Shown: positions 22,129 to 28,992 of the stretch, one piece after another
Layout: each line of letters begins with the position of its first letter
Position numbering within the stretch: position 1 is the first letter of the stretch
Origin: Thiopseudomonas sp.
Lineage (GTDB): Bacteria; Pseudomonadota; Gammaproteobacteria; Pseudomonadales; Pseudomonadaceae
Direction of reading: 5' to 3'
Length of the DNA: 28,992 nt
Assembly (NCBI GenBank): GCA_023228985.1
Contig: JALOAC010000028.1
Span: 1-28,992 of the forward strand
Translations under genes and position numbers: made by a program
Notes under the pieces: generated by a model
What the model was told of the DNA's origin: nothing
Seen by the model: the letters and a program-made list of their open reading frames with translations, nothing else
Database searches by the model: none

Positions 22129-22803
22129 ATGACGACTTTGCTTGCCCTAGATACCGCCACAGAAGCCTGTTCTGTGGCGCTTTTGCATAACGGCGAAATC
22201 ACTAGCGACTATGCGGTGATTCCGCGTATGCACGCCCAGCGCGTGCTGCCCATGGTGCATGAACTGCTTAGTGCGTCCTCAGTCGCCTTGACCGATATTG
22301 ATGCGATTGCTTTTGGCCGTGGCCCCGGAGCATTTACGGGTTTGCGTATTGCCGTGGGTGTGGTGCAGGGCTTGGCTTTTGCATTAGAGCGCCCCGTGTT
22401 GCCGGTATCCAATCTGGCCGCTATTGCGCAGCGTGCTTGGCGAGAGCAGGGTGTACAGCAGGTTGCTGCGGCGATAGATGCGCGCATGGAGGAAGTGTAT
22501 TGGGGGTGTTATCAGTTGCAGGATAATTGTATGCAGCTGCAAGGCGTAGAGCGGGTGTGCGCGCCTGAAGCGGCACAGTTACCGCGTACGGCTAGTGGTG
22601 AGTGGATAGGGGCGGGTACTGGCTGGCAGACCTACGCGGCACGCCTAAATGTGCCTGTAAAGCGTACTCTCGTGGATATGCTGCCCCATGCTGAAGATAT
22701 TTTGGCCTTGGCGTTAGCGGATTGGCAGCACGGACGTGCAATAGCGGCGGATCAAGCGCAGCCCATTTATTTGCGTGATCAAGTGGCCACTCCTAAAGCA
22801 TAG
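22129..22803 (+). CDS. tsaB: tRNA threonylcarbamoyladenosine synthesis protein TsaB
   Basis: TsaB is the non-catalytic partner of TsaD in the complex (with TsaE) that adds threonylcarbamoyl to A37 of ANN-decoding tRNAs. The 224-residue protein has the ASKHA-fold opening LLALDTATEACSVAL (4-18), the MHAQRVLPMVHELL stretch (34-47) that aligns with the metal region of TsaD, and GPGAFTGLRI (65-74). No ribosome-binding site is visible before the ATG. With only 11 bases after the adk stop, expression probably depends on translation through from adk. Confidence 0.93.
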   Translation: MTTLLALDTATEACSVALLHNGEITSDYAVIPRMHAQRVLPMVHELLSASSVALTDIDAIAFGRGPGAFTGLRIAVGVVQGLAFALERPVLPVSNLAAIAQRAWREQGVQQVAAAIDARMEEVYWGCYQLQDNCMQLQGVERVCAPEAAQLPRTASGEWIGAGTGWQTYAARLNVPVKRTLVDMLPHAEDILALALADWQHGRAIAADQAQPIYLRDQVATPKA

Positions 22804-22863
22804 TGCTATTGCGCTTACGCGCTGATCTGATTAAAGTGTAAACATCTTTTTGAGGCTTGCAAC

Positions 22864-23205
22864 ATGCGCATCGATGGTTTTTCTCCGGCCTATGTGCCTA
22901 ATCGAACGACCCGGCCTGATGTTAGTGAAGTGTATGACTTCGCCCAACGTCAGCAGGAAGCGCGTGCCCGCGAACAACAGCCCGAAGAGATCTCCAGTAG
23001 TGTACGCACGGACAGCAATAAGGCTGTGCTACAAATCTCTAATGAATCGATGCTGCAGCAATACCAGCAGCGCGATGCTATGCAACAACAAAACCTCCCG
23101 CATCAAGTTAATAAAGCCTTGGCTAGTTATAATCAGACGGCGAGTTTTAGCACTGAATATACTAACGACGCGAACCAAGTCTTGGGGCTTGATCTTTACG
23201 CCTGA
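22864..23205 (+). CDS. Small hydrophilic protein of unknown function
   Basis: The 113-residue soluble protein has no signal peptide or membrane segment. The N terminus (MRIDGFSPAYVPNR) looks structured. The middle (about 25-45) is rich in Gln, Arg, Ala and Glu, and residues 63-80 are Gln-rich, suggesting helical or disordered segments. The end (VLGLDLYA) is hydrophobic. There are no cysteines. I do not recognise a family with confidence; some features (GFS..Y at the start, a VLGLDLYA-type end) recall short proteins next to tsaB/rsmJ in Pseudomonas, but this is from memory. It overlaps rsmJ by one base (TGATG), so the two are translationally coupled. TTGAGG stands a few bases before the ATG. 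Confidence 0.75.
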   Translation: MRIDGFSPAYVPNRTTRPDVSEVYDFAQRQQEARAREQQPEEISSSVRTDSNKAVLQISNESMLQQYQQRDAMQQQNLPHQVNKALASYNQTASFSTEYTNDANQVLGLDLYA

Positions 23206-23993
23206 TGTCTGCGACCTATTCCATTCGTATTGATGCACTAACAGAAACCTTTGCTGCGCAAGCCGATGCCATGGCCGTACAGCTGTGCCTGCCGCGCGCA
23301 GGTGAGGCTGATTTTGCACTACAGCTAGGTGAGCAGGGCTGGCAGCTGCAAGAGCTGGCCGAGCAAGCCGCTGGACCGGTGCGGGTGGATTTTGTGGGTG
23401 GTGCTTTAGCGCATCGACGCCAGTTTGGTGGTGGTGCGGGACAAATGATCGCTAAGGCGGTGGGTATTCAAGGTGCTATTCGTCCACGTATTTTAGATGC
23501 TACAGCAGGCCTTGGGCGGGATGCCTTTGTGTTAGCCTGCTTGGGCTGCGAAGTGCAGATGATTGAGCGTCATCCGCTGGTCGCACTCTTGTTGCGTGAT
23601 GGTTTAGCGCGGGCGTTACAGGATGCGCAGACGGCAACCATTGCCGCACGCATGCCGCTCATGGAAGGAGACGCTATTAAGCTTATGCGTCACTGGCAAG
23701 GCGAGCCACCGCAAGTAATTTACTTAGATCCCATGTTTCCCCAGCGCGAAAAAAGCGCTTTGGTGAAAAAAGAAATGCGCCTGTTCAAACCCTTGGTGGG
23801 TGGCGATCTGGATGCCGCGCACTTGCTCGAGGCTGCACTTGAATTGGCTAGCCATAGAGTTGTGGTAAAACGCCCGCGCAAAGCACCGACCGTTTCTGCG
23901 CAAGCACCCAGCTATCAACTGCTGGGCAAAGCCAGTCGTTTTGATATTTACACCAAGCAAAGCCTTAAACAGCAGGAGCTTACAGCCCCATAA
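23205..23993 (+). CDS. rsmJ: 16S rRNA (guanine-1516-N2)-methyltransferase RsmJ
   Basis: RsmJ (YhiQ) methylates N2 of G1516 in 16S rRNA using SAM. The 262-residue protein has the family N-terminal domain ending in VDFVGGALAHRRQFGGG (61-77). SAM-binding motif I follows as LDATAGLGRDAFVLA (97-111), with the acidic ribose contact IERHP (120-124), the catalytic-site motif YLDPMFPQREKSALVKKEM (173-191), and VVVKRPRKAP near the end. Its 3' end overlaps the convergent DUF971 gene by 14 bases. It is the last gene of adk-tsaB-unknown-rsmJ. Confidence 0.94.
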   Translation: MSATYSIRIDALTETFAAQADAMAVQLCLPRAGEADFALQLGEQGWQLQELAEQAAGPVRVDFVGGALAHRRQFGGGAGQMIAKAVGIQGAIRPRILDATAGLGRDAFVLACLGCEVQMIERHPLVALLLRDGLARALQDAQTATIAARMPLMEGDAIKLMRHWQGEPPQVIYLDPMFPQREKSALVKKEMRLFKPLVGGDLDAAHLLEAALELASHRVVVKRPRKAPTVSAQAPSYQLLGKASRFDIYTKQSLKQQELTAP

Positions 23994-24357
23994 GTTTGAT
24001 GGTGGATTGGTTAGGGTCGCGGAATTTCCCTGCTTGAGCGAGCTGCTCCAGATAATCAGCCCACATCTGCGGTTGGTTTTTTCCTAGCTGATGCAGGTAA
24101 GTCCAGGTATAGAGCCCACTATCATGACCATCATCAAAGGTGAGCTTAAGCGCGTAATTTCCGGCTGCTTCAACTTTGGTTAAGCGAACAAACTCTTTAC
24201 CGTGCTGCAAAATCGGATGGCCGTGCCCCTGTACCTCAGCTGAGGGAGAATGCACGCGCAAAAACTCGGCGGGCAATAGGTAGGTTTCGCCGCTGGCATA
24301 GCTCAGCTGTAATTGCTGCTGAGCGGTGTCCAGTTTGATTTTCTTAGGTATGTGCAT
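23980..24357 (-). CDS. DUF971 / gamma-butyrobetaine hydroxylase-like N-terminal domain protein
   Basis: The 125-residue single-domain protein matches the DUF971 (GBBH-like N-terminal) family: KIKLDTAQQQLQLSYASGETYLLPAEFLRVHSPSAE, then VEAAGNYALKLTFDDGHDSGLYTWTYLHQLG. The DDGHDSGLYTW.YL motif is the family hallmark. Related domains occur in iron-sulfur and MRP-like proteins, but the role of the stand-alone form is not settled. It starts 6 bases after the hslU stop, so it is the third gene of the heat-shock hslV-hslU transcript, an arrangement I recall from Pseudomonas. It may therefore be heat-inducible. Confidence 0.88.
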   Translation of the reverse strand: MHIPKKIKLDTAQQQLQLSYASGETYLLPAEFLRVHSPSAEVQGHGHPILQHGKEFVRLTKVEAAGNYALKLTFDDGHDSGLYTWTYLHQLGKNQPQMWADYLEQLAQAGKFRDPNQSTIKLMGL

Positions 24358-24363
24358 AGTTGA

Positions 24364-25704
24364 TCACAAAATATAGCGGGATAGATCTTCATCTTCGGCC
24401 AGTTCGCCGAGATGTTTATCTACATAGGCAGTATCAATTTGCAGCGGCGCGTTTGCGTATTGTCCAGCAAGGTCACCCGCAGCAAAAGAAATTTCTTCGA
24501 GCAAGCGCTCCAGTAGAGTATGCAGGCGTCGCGCACCGATATTCTCAGTTTTTTCATTCACTTGCCAAGCAATCTGCGCGATGCGTTCAATACCATCGCT
24601 GGTAAAGGCGATATTGAGTCCCTCAGTTGCCAGTAGGGCAATGTATTGCTCTGTTAGAGAAGCTTGCGGCTCGCTTAGAATACGGCTGAAATCCTCTGGG
24701 GTGAGGGCTTTTAGTTCAACACGTATAGGCAGGCGACCTTGGAGTTCGGGCACGAGATCGCTGGGCTTGCTCATATGGAATGCGCCTGAGGCAACAAACA
24801 AAATATGGTCGGTTTTAACCATACCCAGTTTGGTGTTAACAGTGCAGCCCTCAATCAATGGTAGCAAGTCGCGTTGTACGCCTTCGCGGGAAACATCAGC
24901 GCCACTGGTGTTACCGCGCTTGGCAATTTTGTCAATTTCATCAATAAAAACAATGCCGTTTTGCTCAACGGCTTCCAGTGCGCGGGCTTTGAGGTCGTCT
25001 TCGTTGACCAAGCGCGCGGCTTCTTCGTCACGAATTTGCTTGAGCGCATCTTCAACGCGCATTTTTTTTGTTTTACTGCGGTTTTTTTGCAGACCAGAGA
25101 ACAGGCCCTGCAACTGGTTGGTCATGTCTTCCATGCCCGGCGGGCCCATAATCTCAACGCTGGCCGGCAACTCAGAAACTTCTATTTCAATTTCTTTGTC
25201 ATTGAGTTGACCTTCACGCAAGCGCTTGCGAAACAGTTGGCGAGTGGCGCTGTCTTCGCCGCGCTGTGGGCTTTCATCAAAACCCTCGCGCGCCGCAGGT
25301 AATAACGCATCAAGGATACGATCTTCGGCGGCATCTTCAGCGCGGTGCTGCATTTTTTGTATTTCTTGCTCACGCAGCATCTTGACTGATGCGTCAGCTA
25401 GATCGCGGATAATTGACTCAACATCGCGGCCGACATAACCCACTTCAGTGAACTTGGTGGCTTCTACCTTAATAAAGGGTGCATTGGCCAGTTTGGCTAA
25501 ACGGCGTGCAATTTCAGTTTTACCTACGCCGGTAGGGCCGATCATTAAAATATTTTTTGGCGTCACTTCGACTCTGAGCTCGGCGGGCAACTGCATACGC
25601 CGCCAGCGGTTACGCAGTGCGATGGCTACCGCACGTTTGGCTTCGTTTTGGCCAATAATATGGCGATCAAGTTCGTGAACAATTTCACGCGGGGTCATGG
25701 ACAT
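24364..25704 (-). CDS. hslU: ATP-dependent protease ATPase subunit HslU
   Basis: HslU (ClpY) is the hexameric AAA+ unfoldase that feeds proteins into the HslV peptidase. The 446-residue protein has Walker A GPTGVGKTE (56-64), the GYVGRD pore loop (89-94), the variable I domain (about 110-240), Walker B IVFIDEID (251-258) and a C terminus ending DLSRYIL, the tail that inserts into HslV and activates it. GGAG 6 bases before the first ATG supports this start; a second ATG two codons on is also possible. The gap to hslV is 48 bases. Confidence 0.97.
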   Translation of the reverse strand: MSMTPREIVHELDRHIIGQNEAKRAVAIALRNRWRRMQLPAELRVEVTPKNILMIGPTGVGKTEIARRLAKLANAPFIKVEATKFTEVGYVGRDVESIIRDLADASVKMLREQEIQKMQHRAEDAAEDRILDALLPAAREGFDESPQRGEDSATRQLFRKRLREGQLNDKEIEIEVSELPASVEIMGPPGMEDMTNQLQGLFSGLQKNRSKTKKMRVEDALKQIRDEEAARLVNEDDLKARALEAVEQNGIVFIDEIDKIAKRGNTSGADVSREGVQRDLLPLIEGCTVNTKLGMVKTDHILFVASGAFHMSKPSDLVPELQGRLPIRVELKALTPEDFSRILSEPQASLTEQYIALLATEGLNIAFTSDGIERIAQIAWQVNEKTENIGARRLHTLLERLLEEISFAAGDLAGQYANAPLQIDTAYVDKHLGELAEDEDLSRYIL

Positions 25705-25752
25705 GGTGAACTCCGATAGCTTTGCGTTTTTATTGGAGGCAAAGCCTAAAAT

Positions 25753-26283
25753 TTAGTGTGCGCAGTCTTGCTGCTCGATCGTTAAGGTCTGGTTGGTGAA
25801 GACGCAGATAGTACCGGCTATTTTTAGTGCTTTTTCCGTAATCTCATAAGCGCTCAGATTGGTGTTTTCTAATAAAGCCAATGCGGCGGCCTGTGCGTAA
25901 CCACCACCGGAACCCATGGCGATTAGACCATGTTCAGGCTCTACTACATCACCGTTACCGGTAATAATCAGTGAAGCATCTTTATTAGCCACCGCCAGCA
26001 TAGCTTCAAGGCGGCTTAGGCTGCGATCGGTGCGCCAATCTTTAGCCAGTTCAACGGCAGCGCGAACCAGGTGCCCTTGGTGTTTTTCCAGTTGGCTTTC
26101 AAAGCGTTCAAAAAGAGTAAAAGCGTCAGCCGTGGCACCAGCAAAGCCTGCCAATACTTCGCCTTTATACAGACGACGTACTTTTTTGGCGTTGCTTTTC
26201 ATGACGGTATTGCCTAATGAAACTTGGCCATCGCCGCCCATAGCGACTTTGCCGTTGCGGCGGATAGATACAATAGTGGTCAA
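25753..26283 (-). CDS. hslV: ATP-dependent protease peptidase subunit HslV (TTG start)
   Basis: HslV (ClpQ) is the dodecameric threonine peptidase of the HslVU protease. I place the start at a TTG that is preceded by GGAG at 8 bases. This gives 176 residues beginning M-TTIVSIRRNG, so removal of Met exposes the catalytic N-terminal threonine as required. GGDGQVSLGNTVMK (16-29) and the AGFAGATADAFTLFE block (45-59) match the family. An in-frame ATG 63 bases further up would put the threonine at residue 23, and that ATG lies inside the -35 box of the heat-shock promoter, so it cannot be on the transcript from that promoter. It is the first gene of hslV-hslU-DUF971. Confidence 0.93.
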   Translation of the reverse strand: MTTIVSIRRNGKVAMGGDGQVSLGNTVMKSNAKKVRRLYKGEVLAGFAGATADAFTLFERFESQLEKHQGHLVRAAVELAKDWRTDRSLSRLEAMLAVANKDASLIITGNGDVVEPEHGLIAMGSGGGYAQAAALALLENTNLSAYEITEKALKIAGTICVFTNQTLTIEQQDCAH

Positions 26284-26318
26284 AGCGGTGTCTCCAGATT
26301 TTTGAGCAATACCAGTAC

Positions 26319-26347
26319 AGGTGGGGGCATAGGTTTTCAGATTCAAG
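26319..26347 (-). promoter_or_regulatory. Sigma-32 (RpoH) promoter of hslVU
   Basis: On the minus strand, CTTGAAT (26341-26347) matches six of seven bases of the heat-shock -35 CTTGAAA. After a 14-base spacer, CCCCACCT (26319-26326) matches the -10 CCCCATNT at all but one defined base. Transcription would start near 26312, giving a leader of about 30 bases to the TTG start of hslV. hslVU is a classical sigma-32 operon in E. coli. Confidence 0.85.
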
Positions 26348-26391
26348 GGTGTGGTGATAGTTTCACAGCACAGGCATGCGGTTAAATAATA

Positions 26392-26419
26392 AAAAAGGAA
26401 GCCCGCAGGCTTCCTTTTT
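26392..26419. terminator. Terminator after ahpF
   Basis: A 7-bp GC-rich stem (GGAAGCC with GGCTTCC) and CGCA loop are extended by five A-T pairs, with T runs on both strands. Leftward it ends ahpCF and insulates hslVU. Confidence 0.92.
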
Positions 26420-26438
26420 GTTGATAAGCAGCAATCGC

Positions 26439-27995
26439 TTATGAAGTGCGAATAATATGGTCAAAGGCGCTCAGTGAGGCTTTGGCGCCATCCCCCATGG
26501 CAATAATAATTTGCTTGTAAGGGACAGTAGTTACGTCGCCACAGGCAAACACGCCTGGGATATCCGTAGCGCCACGCGCATCAATTTCAATTTCGCCGCG
26601 ATTTGACAGCGCGACTGTGTCTGTTAGCCATTCGCTATTGGGCAGCAAGCCAATTTGTACAAAAATGCCCCCCAGCTCAAGCTCGTGCAGCTCTTCTGTA
26701 GCGCGGTCTTGGTACACCAATGAGGTCACCTTACTGCCATCGCCTTTCACTTCCGTGGACAGGGCATTTTTAATCACTGTCACATTCGGCAGGCTATTAA
26801 GCTTGGCTTGCAGTACGTCATCCGCACGCAGCTTGGTGTCGAATTCAATCAGCGTGACACTGGCAACAATACCCGCCAGATCAATGGCTGCTTCTACGCC
26901 TGAGTTACCGCCGCCAATCACCGCTACACGCTTGCCTTTAAACAATGGGCCATCGCAGTGTGGGCAGTAAGCAACGCCGCGGGTACGGTACTCTTGCTCA
27001 CCGGGGACATTCATCTCTCTCCAGCGTGCGCCGGTTGCCAGAATGACAGTTTTGGCTGACAGCTTAGCGCCGGACTCAAACTCTACGCTGTGCAAACCAC
27101 CGGTTTCGCTAGCGGGCACTAAGCGGCTGGCACGCTGCAAATTCATAATGTCCACGCCGTACTCACGCACGTGCTCTTCCATAGCGCGGGCTAATTTGGG
27201 GCCTTCGGTTTCTTTGACCGAAACAAAGTTCTCAATCGACAGGGTATCCATCACCTGACCGCCAAAGCGCTCAGCCGCCACCCCAGTACGGATACCTTTA
27301 CGCGCAGCATAAATCGCCGCTGCTGCACCCGCCGGGCCACCGCCAACAACCAACACCTCGTAAGGCGCTTGCTCATTCATTTTTTCAGCAGCGCGCTCGA
27401 CCGTGCCGGTGTCCAGCTTGGCCATGATTTCTTCAACGCCCATGCGGCCTTGACCAAACATTTCGCCGTTGAGAAACACCATCGGCACTGACATCACCTG
27501 ACGCTGCTCCACTTCTTCTTGGAATAAAGCGCCATCAATCGCCACGTGACGGATATTCGGATTAAGCACCGCCATTAGGTTCAGTGCTTGCACCACGTCA
27601 GGACAGTTCTGGCATGACAGGGAGAAGTAGGTTTCAAACTCGTAACGGCCCTCTAACTGTGCAATTTGTTCAATCATTTCTTGCGCTAGCTTAGAGGGGT
27701 GGCCGCCAACCTGCAGCAATGCCAGCACCAAAGAGGTGAACTCATGGCCGAGCGGAATGCCGGCAAAGCGCAGGCTCATATCCGCGCCGATACGATTTAA
27801 AGAAAAGGATGGTTTGCGCGCATCGGTACCGTCTAAATGTAGCGTGATTTTGTTGCTTAAGCTGGCGATTTCTTCCAGCAAGCTTTTTAATTCGGTGGAT
27901 TTAGCACTGTTATCAAGGGACGCAACGATCTCGAAAGGCTGCGTCACCTTTTCTAGGTAGGCTTGAAGCTGAGTTTTTAAATTAGCGTCCAACAT
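26439..27995 (-). CDS. ahpF: Alkyl hydroperoxide reductase subunit F
   Basis: AhpF is the flavoprotein that passes electrons from NADH to the peroxiredoxin AhpC. The 518-residue protein has an N-terminal pair of thioredoxin-like folds with the CQNC redox centre (Cys128, Cys131) and an FAD-binding GGGPAG (218-223). The NAD-binding GGGNSG is at 361-366, and the thioredoxin-reductase-like disulfide CPHC at 344-347. The C-terminal GVFACGDVTTVPYKQIIIAMG is the FAD-closing motif. GGAGA stands about 10 bases before the ATG. It lies downstream of ahpC behind an intergenic hairpin. Confidence 0.97.
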   Translation of the reverse strand: MLDANLKTQLQAYLEKVTQPFEIVASLDNSAKSTELKSLLEEIASLSNKITLHLDGTDARKPSFSLNRIGADMSLRFAGIPLGHEFTSLVLALLQVGGHPSKLAQEMIEQIAQLEGRYEFETYFSLSCQNCPDVVQALNLMAVLNPNIRHVAIDGALFQEEVEQRQVMSVPMVFLNGEMFGQGRMGVEEIMAKLDTGTVERAAEKMNEQAPYEVLVVGGGPAGAAAAIYAARKGIRTGVAAERFGGQVMDTLSIENFVSVKETEGPKLARAMEEHVREYGVDIMNLQRASRLVPASETGGLHSVEFESGAKLSAKTVILATGARWREMNVPGEQEYRTRGVAYCPHCDGPLFKGKRVAVIGGGNSGVEAAIDLAGIVASVTLIEFDTKLRADDVLQAKLNSLPNVTVIKNALSTEVKGDGSKVTSLVYQDRATEELHELELGGIFVQIGLLPNSEWLTDTVALSNRGEIEIDARGATDIPGVFACGDVTTVPYKQIIIAMGDGAKASLSAFDHIIRTS

Positions 27996-28031
27996 GATTT
28001 GCAGATCTCCAACATATGTTTTTGATAATAA

Positions 28032-28060
28032 AACGCCTGGACGGATTGCGCCCAGGCGTT
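28032..28060 (-). terminator. Attenuating hairpin between ahpC and ahpF
   Basis: A perfect 9-bp GC-rich inverted repeat (AACGCCTGG with CCAGGCGTT, 11-nt loop) is followed leftward by TTTTATTAT. It lies after ahpC and 37 bases before ahpF. Such a partial terminator would make AhpC mRNA more abundant than AhpF mRNA, fitting the need for excess peroxiredoxin. Confidence 0.8.
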
Positions 28061-28123
28061 GGACGCTTACCGAGTTGATTTACAACTGAGTAAGCAATAG
28101 ATAAGGGCTAAGTGCCGGGCAGC

Positions 28124-28687
28124 TTAGATCTTACCTACTAGGTCTAGAGAAGGAGCTAGAGTTGCATCACCTTCTTTCCACTTCGCAGGGCACACTTCGC
28201 CTGGGTGGGCTGCAACGTACTGAGCCGCTTTTACTTTGCGCAGTAACTCTTGCGCATCACGACCAATACCGCCAGCGTTGATTTCAACGATTTGAATCTT
28301 GCCTTCGGTATCGATAACGAAGGTACCGCGGTCAGCTAGACCTGCTTCTTCAATCATCACGCCAAAGTTGCGAGTGATAGCGCCCGTTGGGTCGCCAATC
28401 ATTGGGTATTTGATTTTGCCGATCTCTGGTGAAGTATCGTGCCACGCTTTGTGGGTGAAGTGTGTGTCAGTCGAGACTGCATAGATTTCTACGCCGAGCT
28501 TTTGGAACTCTGCATAGTTGTCTGCAAGGTCGCCTAACTCAGTTGGGCAAACAAAGGTGAAGTCTGCAGGGTAGAAGAAAACGACTGACCACTTACCTTT
28601 CAAGTCGGCTTCGGTAACTTCAACAAACTCACCGTTGTGGAATGCGGTTGCTTTAAAAGGTTTTACTTCGCTATTGATATAGGACAT
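28124..28687 (-). CDS. ahpC: Alkyl hydroperoxide reductase subunit C (peroxiredoxin)
   Basis: AhpC is a typical 2-Cys peroxiredoxin that reduces hydrogen peroxide, organic peroxides and peroxynitrite, and is recycled by AhpF. The 187-residue protein matches the E. coli length. The peroxidatic Cys47 sits in FYPADFTFVCPTE (38-50) and the resolving Cys166 in HPGEVCPAKW (161-170). GGAG 8 bases before the ATG fixes the start. An OxyR-type site lies about 70-105 bases upstream. Confidence 0.98.
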   Translation of the reverse strand: MSYINSEVKPFKATAFHNGEFVEVTEADLKGKWSVVFFYPADFTFVCPTELGDLADNYAEFQKLGVEIYAVSTDTHFTHKAWHDTSPEIGKIKYPMIGDPTGAITRNFGVMIEEAGLADRGTFVIDTEGKIQIVEINAGGIGRDAQELLRKVKAAQYVAAHPGEVCPAKWKEGDATLAPSLDLVGKI

Positions 28688-28755
28688 TGCATGAACTCCA
28701 TTGGGGTTAAGAACTTTACGCTGTTTATACTACGCAAAAATAATGGTTAGGTATA

Positions 28756-28792
28756 ATTGATTGATAAAATACCCTTGATAGGTTTTTTCTAT
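28756..28792 (-). promoter_or_regulatory. OxyR-type binding site upstream of ahpC
   Basis: On the minus strand the pattern ATAG-N7-CTAT-N7-ATTT-N7-CAAT has exactly the spacing of the OxyR motif, four tetranucleotides at 11-base intervals. The first two elements are perfect and the last two keep half of the consensus. A likely -10 for ahpC is TATAAA at 28724-28729, about 26 bases further downstream, which puts the site just upstream of the -35 region, as expected for an OxyR-activated promoter. Confidence 0.8.
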
Positions 28793-28838
28793 CGGTGTTT
28801 GGTAAGACAAATGCGTAAAAGGTAAATTTATACTAGTT

Positions 28839-28867
28839 TTGACTCGTTTTTAATAGCTGTACATAAA
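28839..28867 (+). promoter_or_regulatory. Weak rightward promoter candidate
   Basis: TTGACT (28839-28844) is followed after 17 bases by CATAAA, a plausible but weak sigma-70 pair reading out of the window. In the rest of the stretch upstream of ahpC (28793-28992) I see no gene or other signal. Confidence 0.25.
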
Positions 28868-28992
28868 AAACGTAGAGTGAGTATATATGGGGGCATTTTG
28901 TCAGAAATCAAGCTCGTAGCTCAAACTATCTGCAAACGCTCAGCAATACAGCGGCCTTGCTTTGCTGCTAAACTTATTGCACTTATTATTTG

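Noticed and set aside
26284..26346. Extended hslV start at the upstream ATG
   Set aside because: It would place the catalytic threonine inside the chain, and the ATG lies within the promoter -35 box.
1..28992. Mobile element, phage island, CRISPR array or defence system
   Set aside because: No transposase, integrase, regularly spaced repeats or defence-type genes occur; nearly all of the window is housekeeping genes.

Overview
The window is a compact stretch of housekeeping chromosome from a gammaproteobacterium, most probably of the Pseudomonadales. The evidence is the lptD-surA-pdxA cluster divergent from an amgK-murU-djlA-like cluster (the AmgK/MurU cell-wall recycling route is typical of Pseudomonas and absent from E. 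coli), the recJ-prfB-lysS and ppc-adk-tsaB-rsmJ neighbourhoods, and hslV-hslU followed by a DUF971 gene. Base composition looks moderate (about half GC by eye), lower than in most Pseudomonas. I found no transposase, integrase, phage gene, CRISPR array or tRNA. The species cannot be named from the sequence alone.

Layout. 1-600: the 3' part of a 5S rRNA gene, its terminator, a decayed second copy of that terminator, and a tiny membrane-protein gene. 643-1480: a TRIC/UPF0126 (glycine transporter-type) membrane protein read leftward behind a tandem glycine riboswitch. 1595-2932: gdhA. 3048-8123: leftward lptD-surA-pdxA, with overlapping genes. 8233-10723: rightward amgK-murU-djlA-like, also overlapping. 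10728-13098: leftward genes for a dihaem cytochrome c4-like protein, a DUF3530 protein and a Sel1-repeat protein. 13386-21009: rightward recJ, prfB (with the programmed +1 frameshift), lysS, a small unknown anchored protein and ppc. 21010-21466: a gene-free gap with the ppc terminator and a 126-nt palindromic element. 21467-23993: adk-tsaB-unknown-rsmJ. 23980-26283: leftward hslV-hslU-DUF971 behind a heat-shock (sigma-32) promoter. 26439-28687: leftward ahpC-ahpF behind an OxyR-type site.

How the genes work together. Several clusters serve the envelope: LptD is the outer-membrane LPS translocon and SurA the periplasmic chaperone that helps fold it, while AmgK and MurU return MurNAc from peptidoglycan turnover to UDP-MurNAc. 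Two stress modules, HslVU and AhpCF, each carry a recognisable regulator signature. RecJ, RF2, LysRS, RsmJ and TsaB form an information-processing block, and GdhA, Ppc and Adk belong to central metabolism.

No new multi-gene system is evident. The items most worth a second look are the palindromic element before adk, the hslV TTG start with its sigma-32 promoter, the glycine riboswitch-TRIC pair, the duplicated 5S terminator, and a possible rightward RNA antisense to the 48-residue membrane protein gene.
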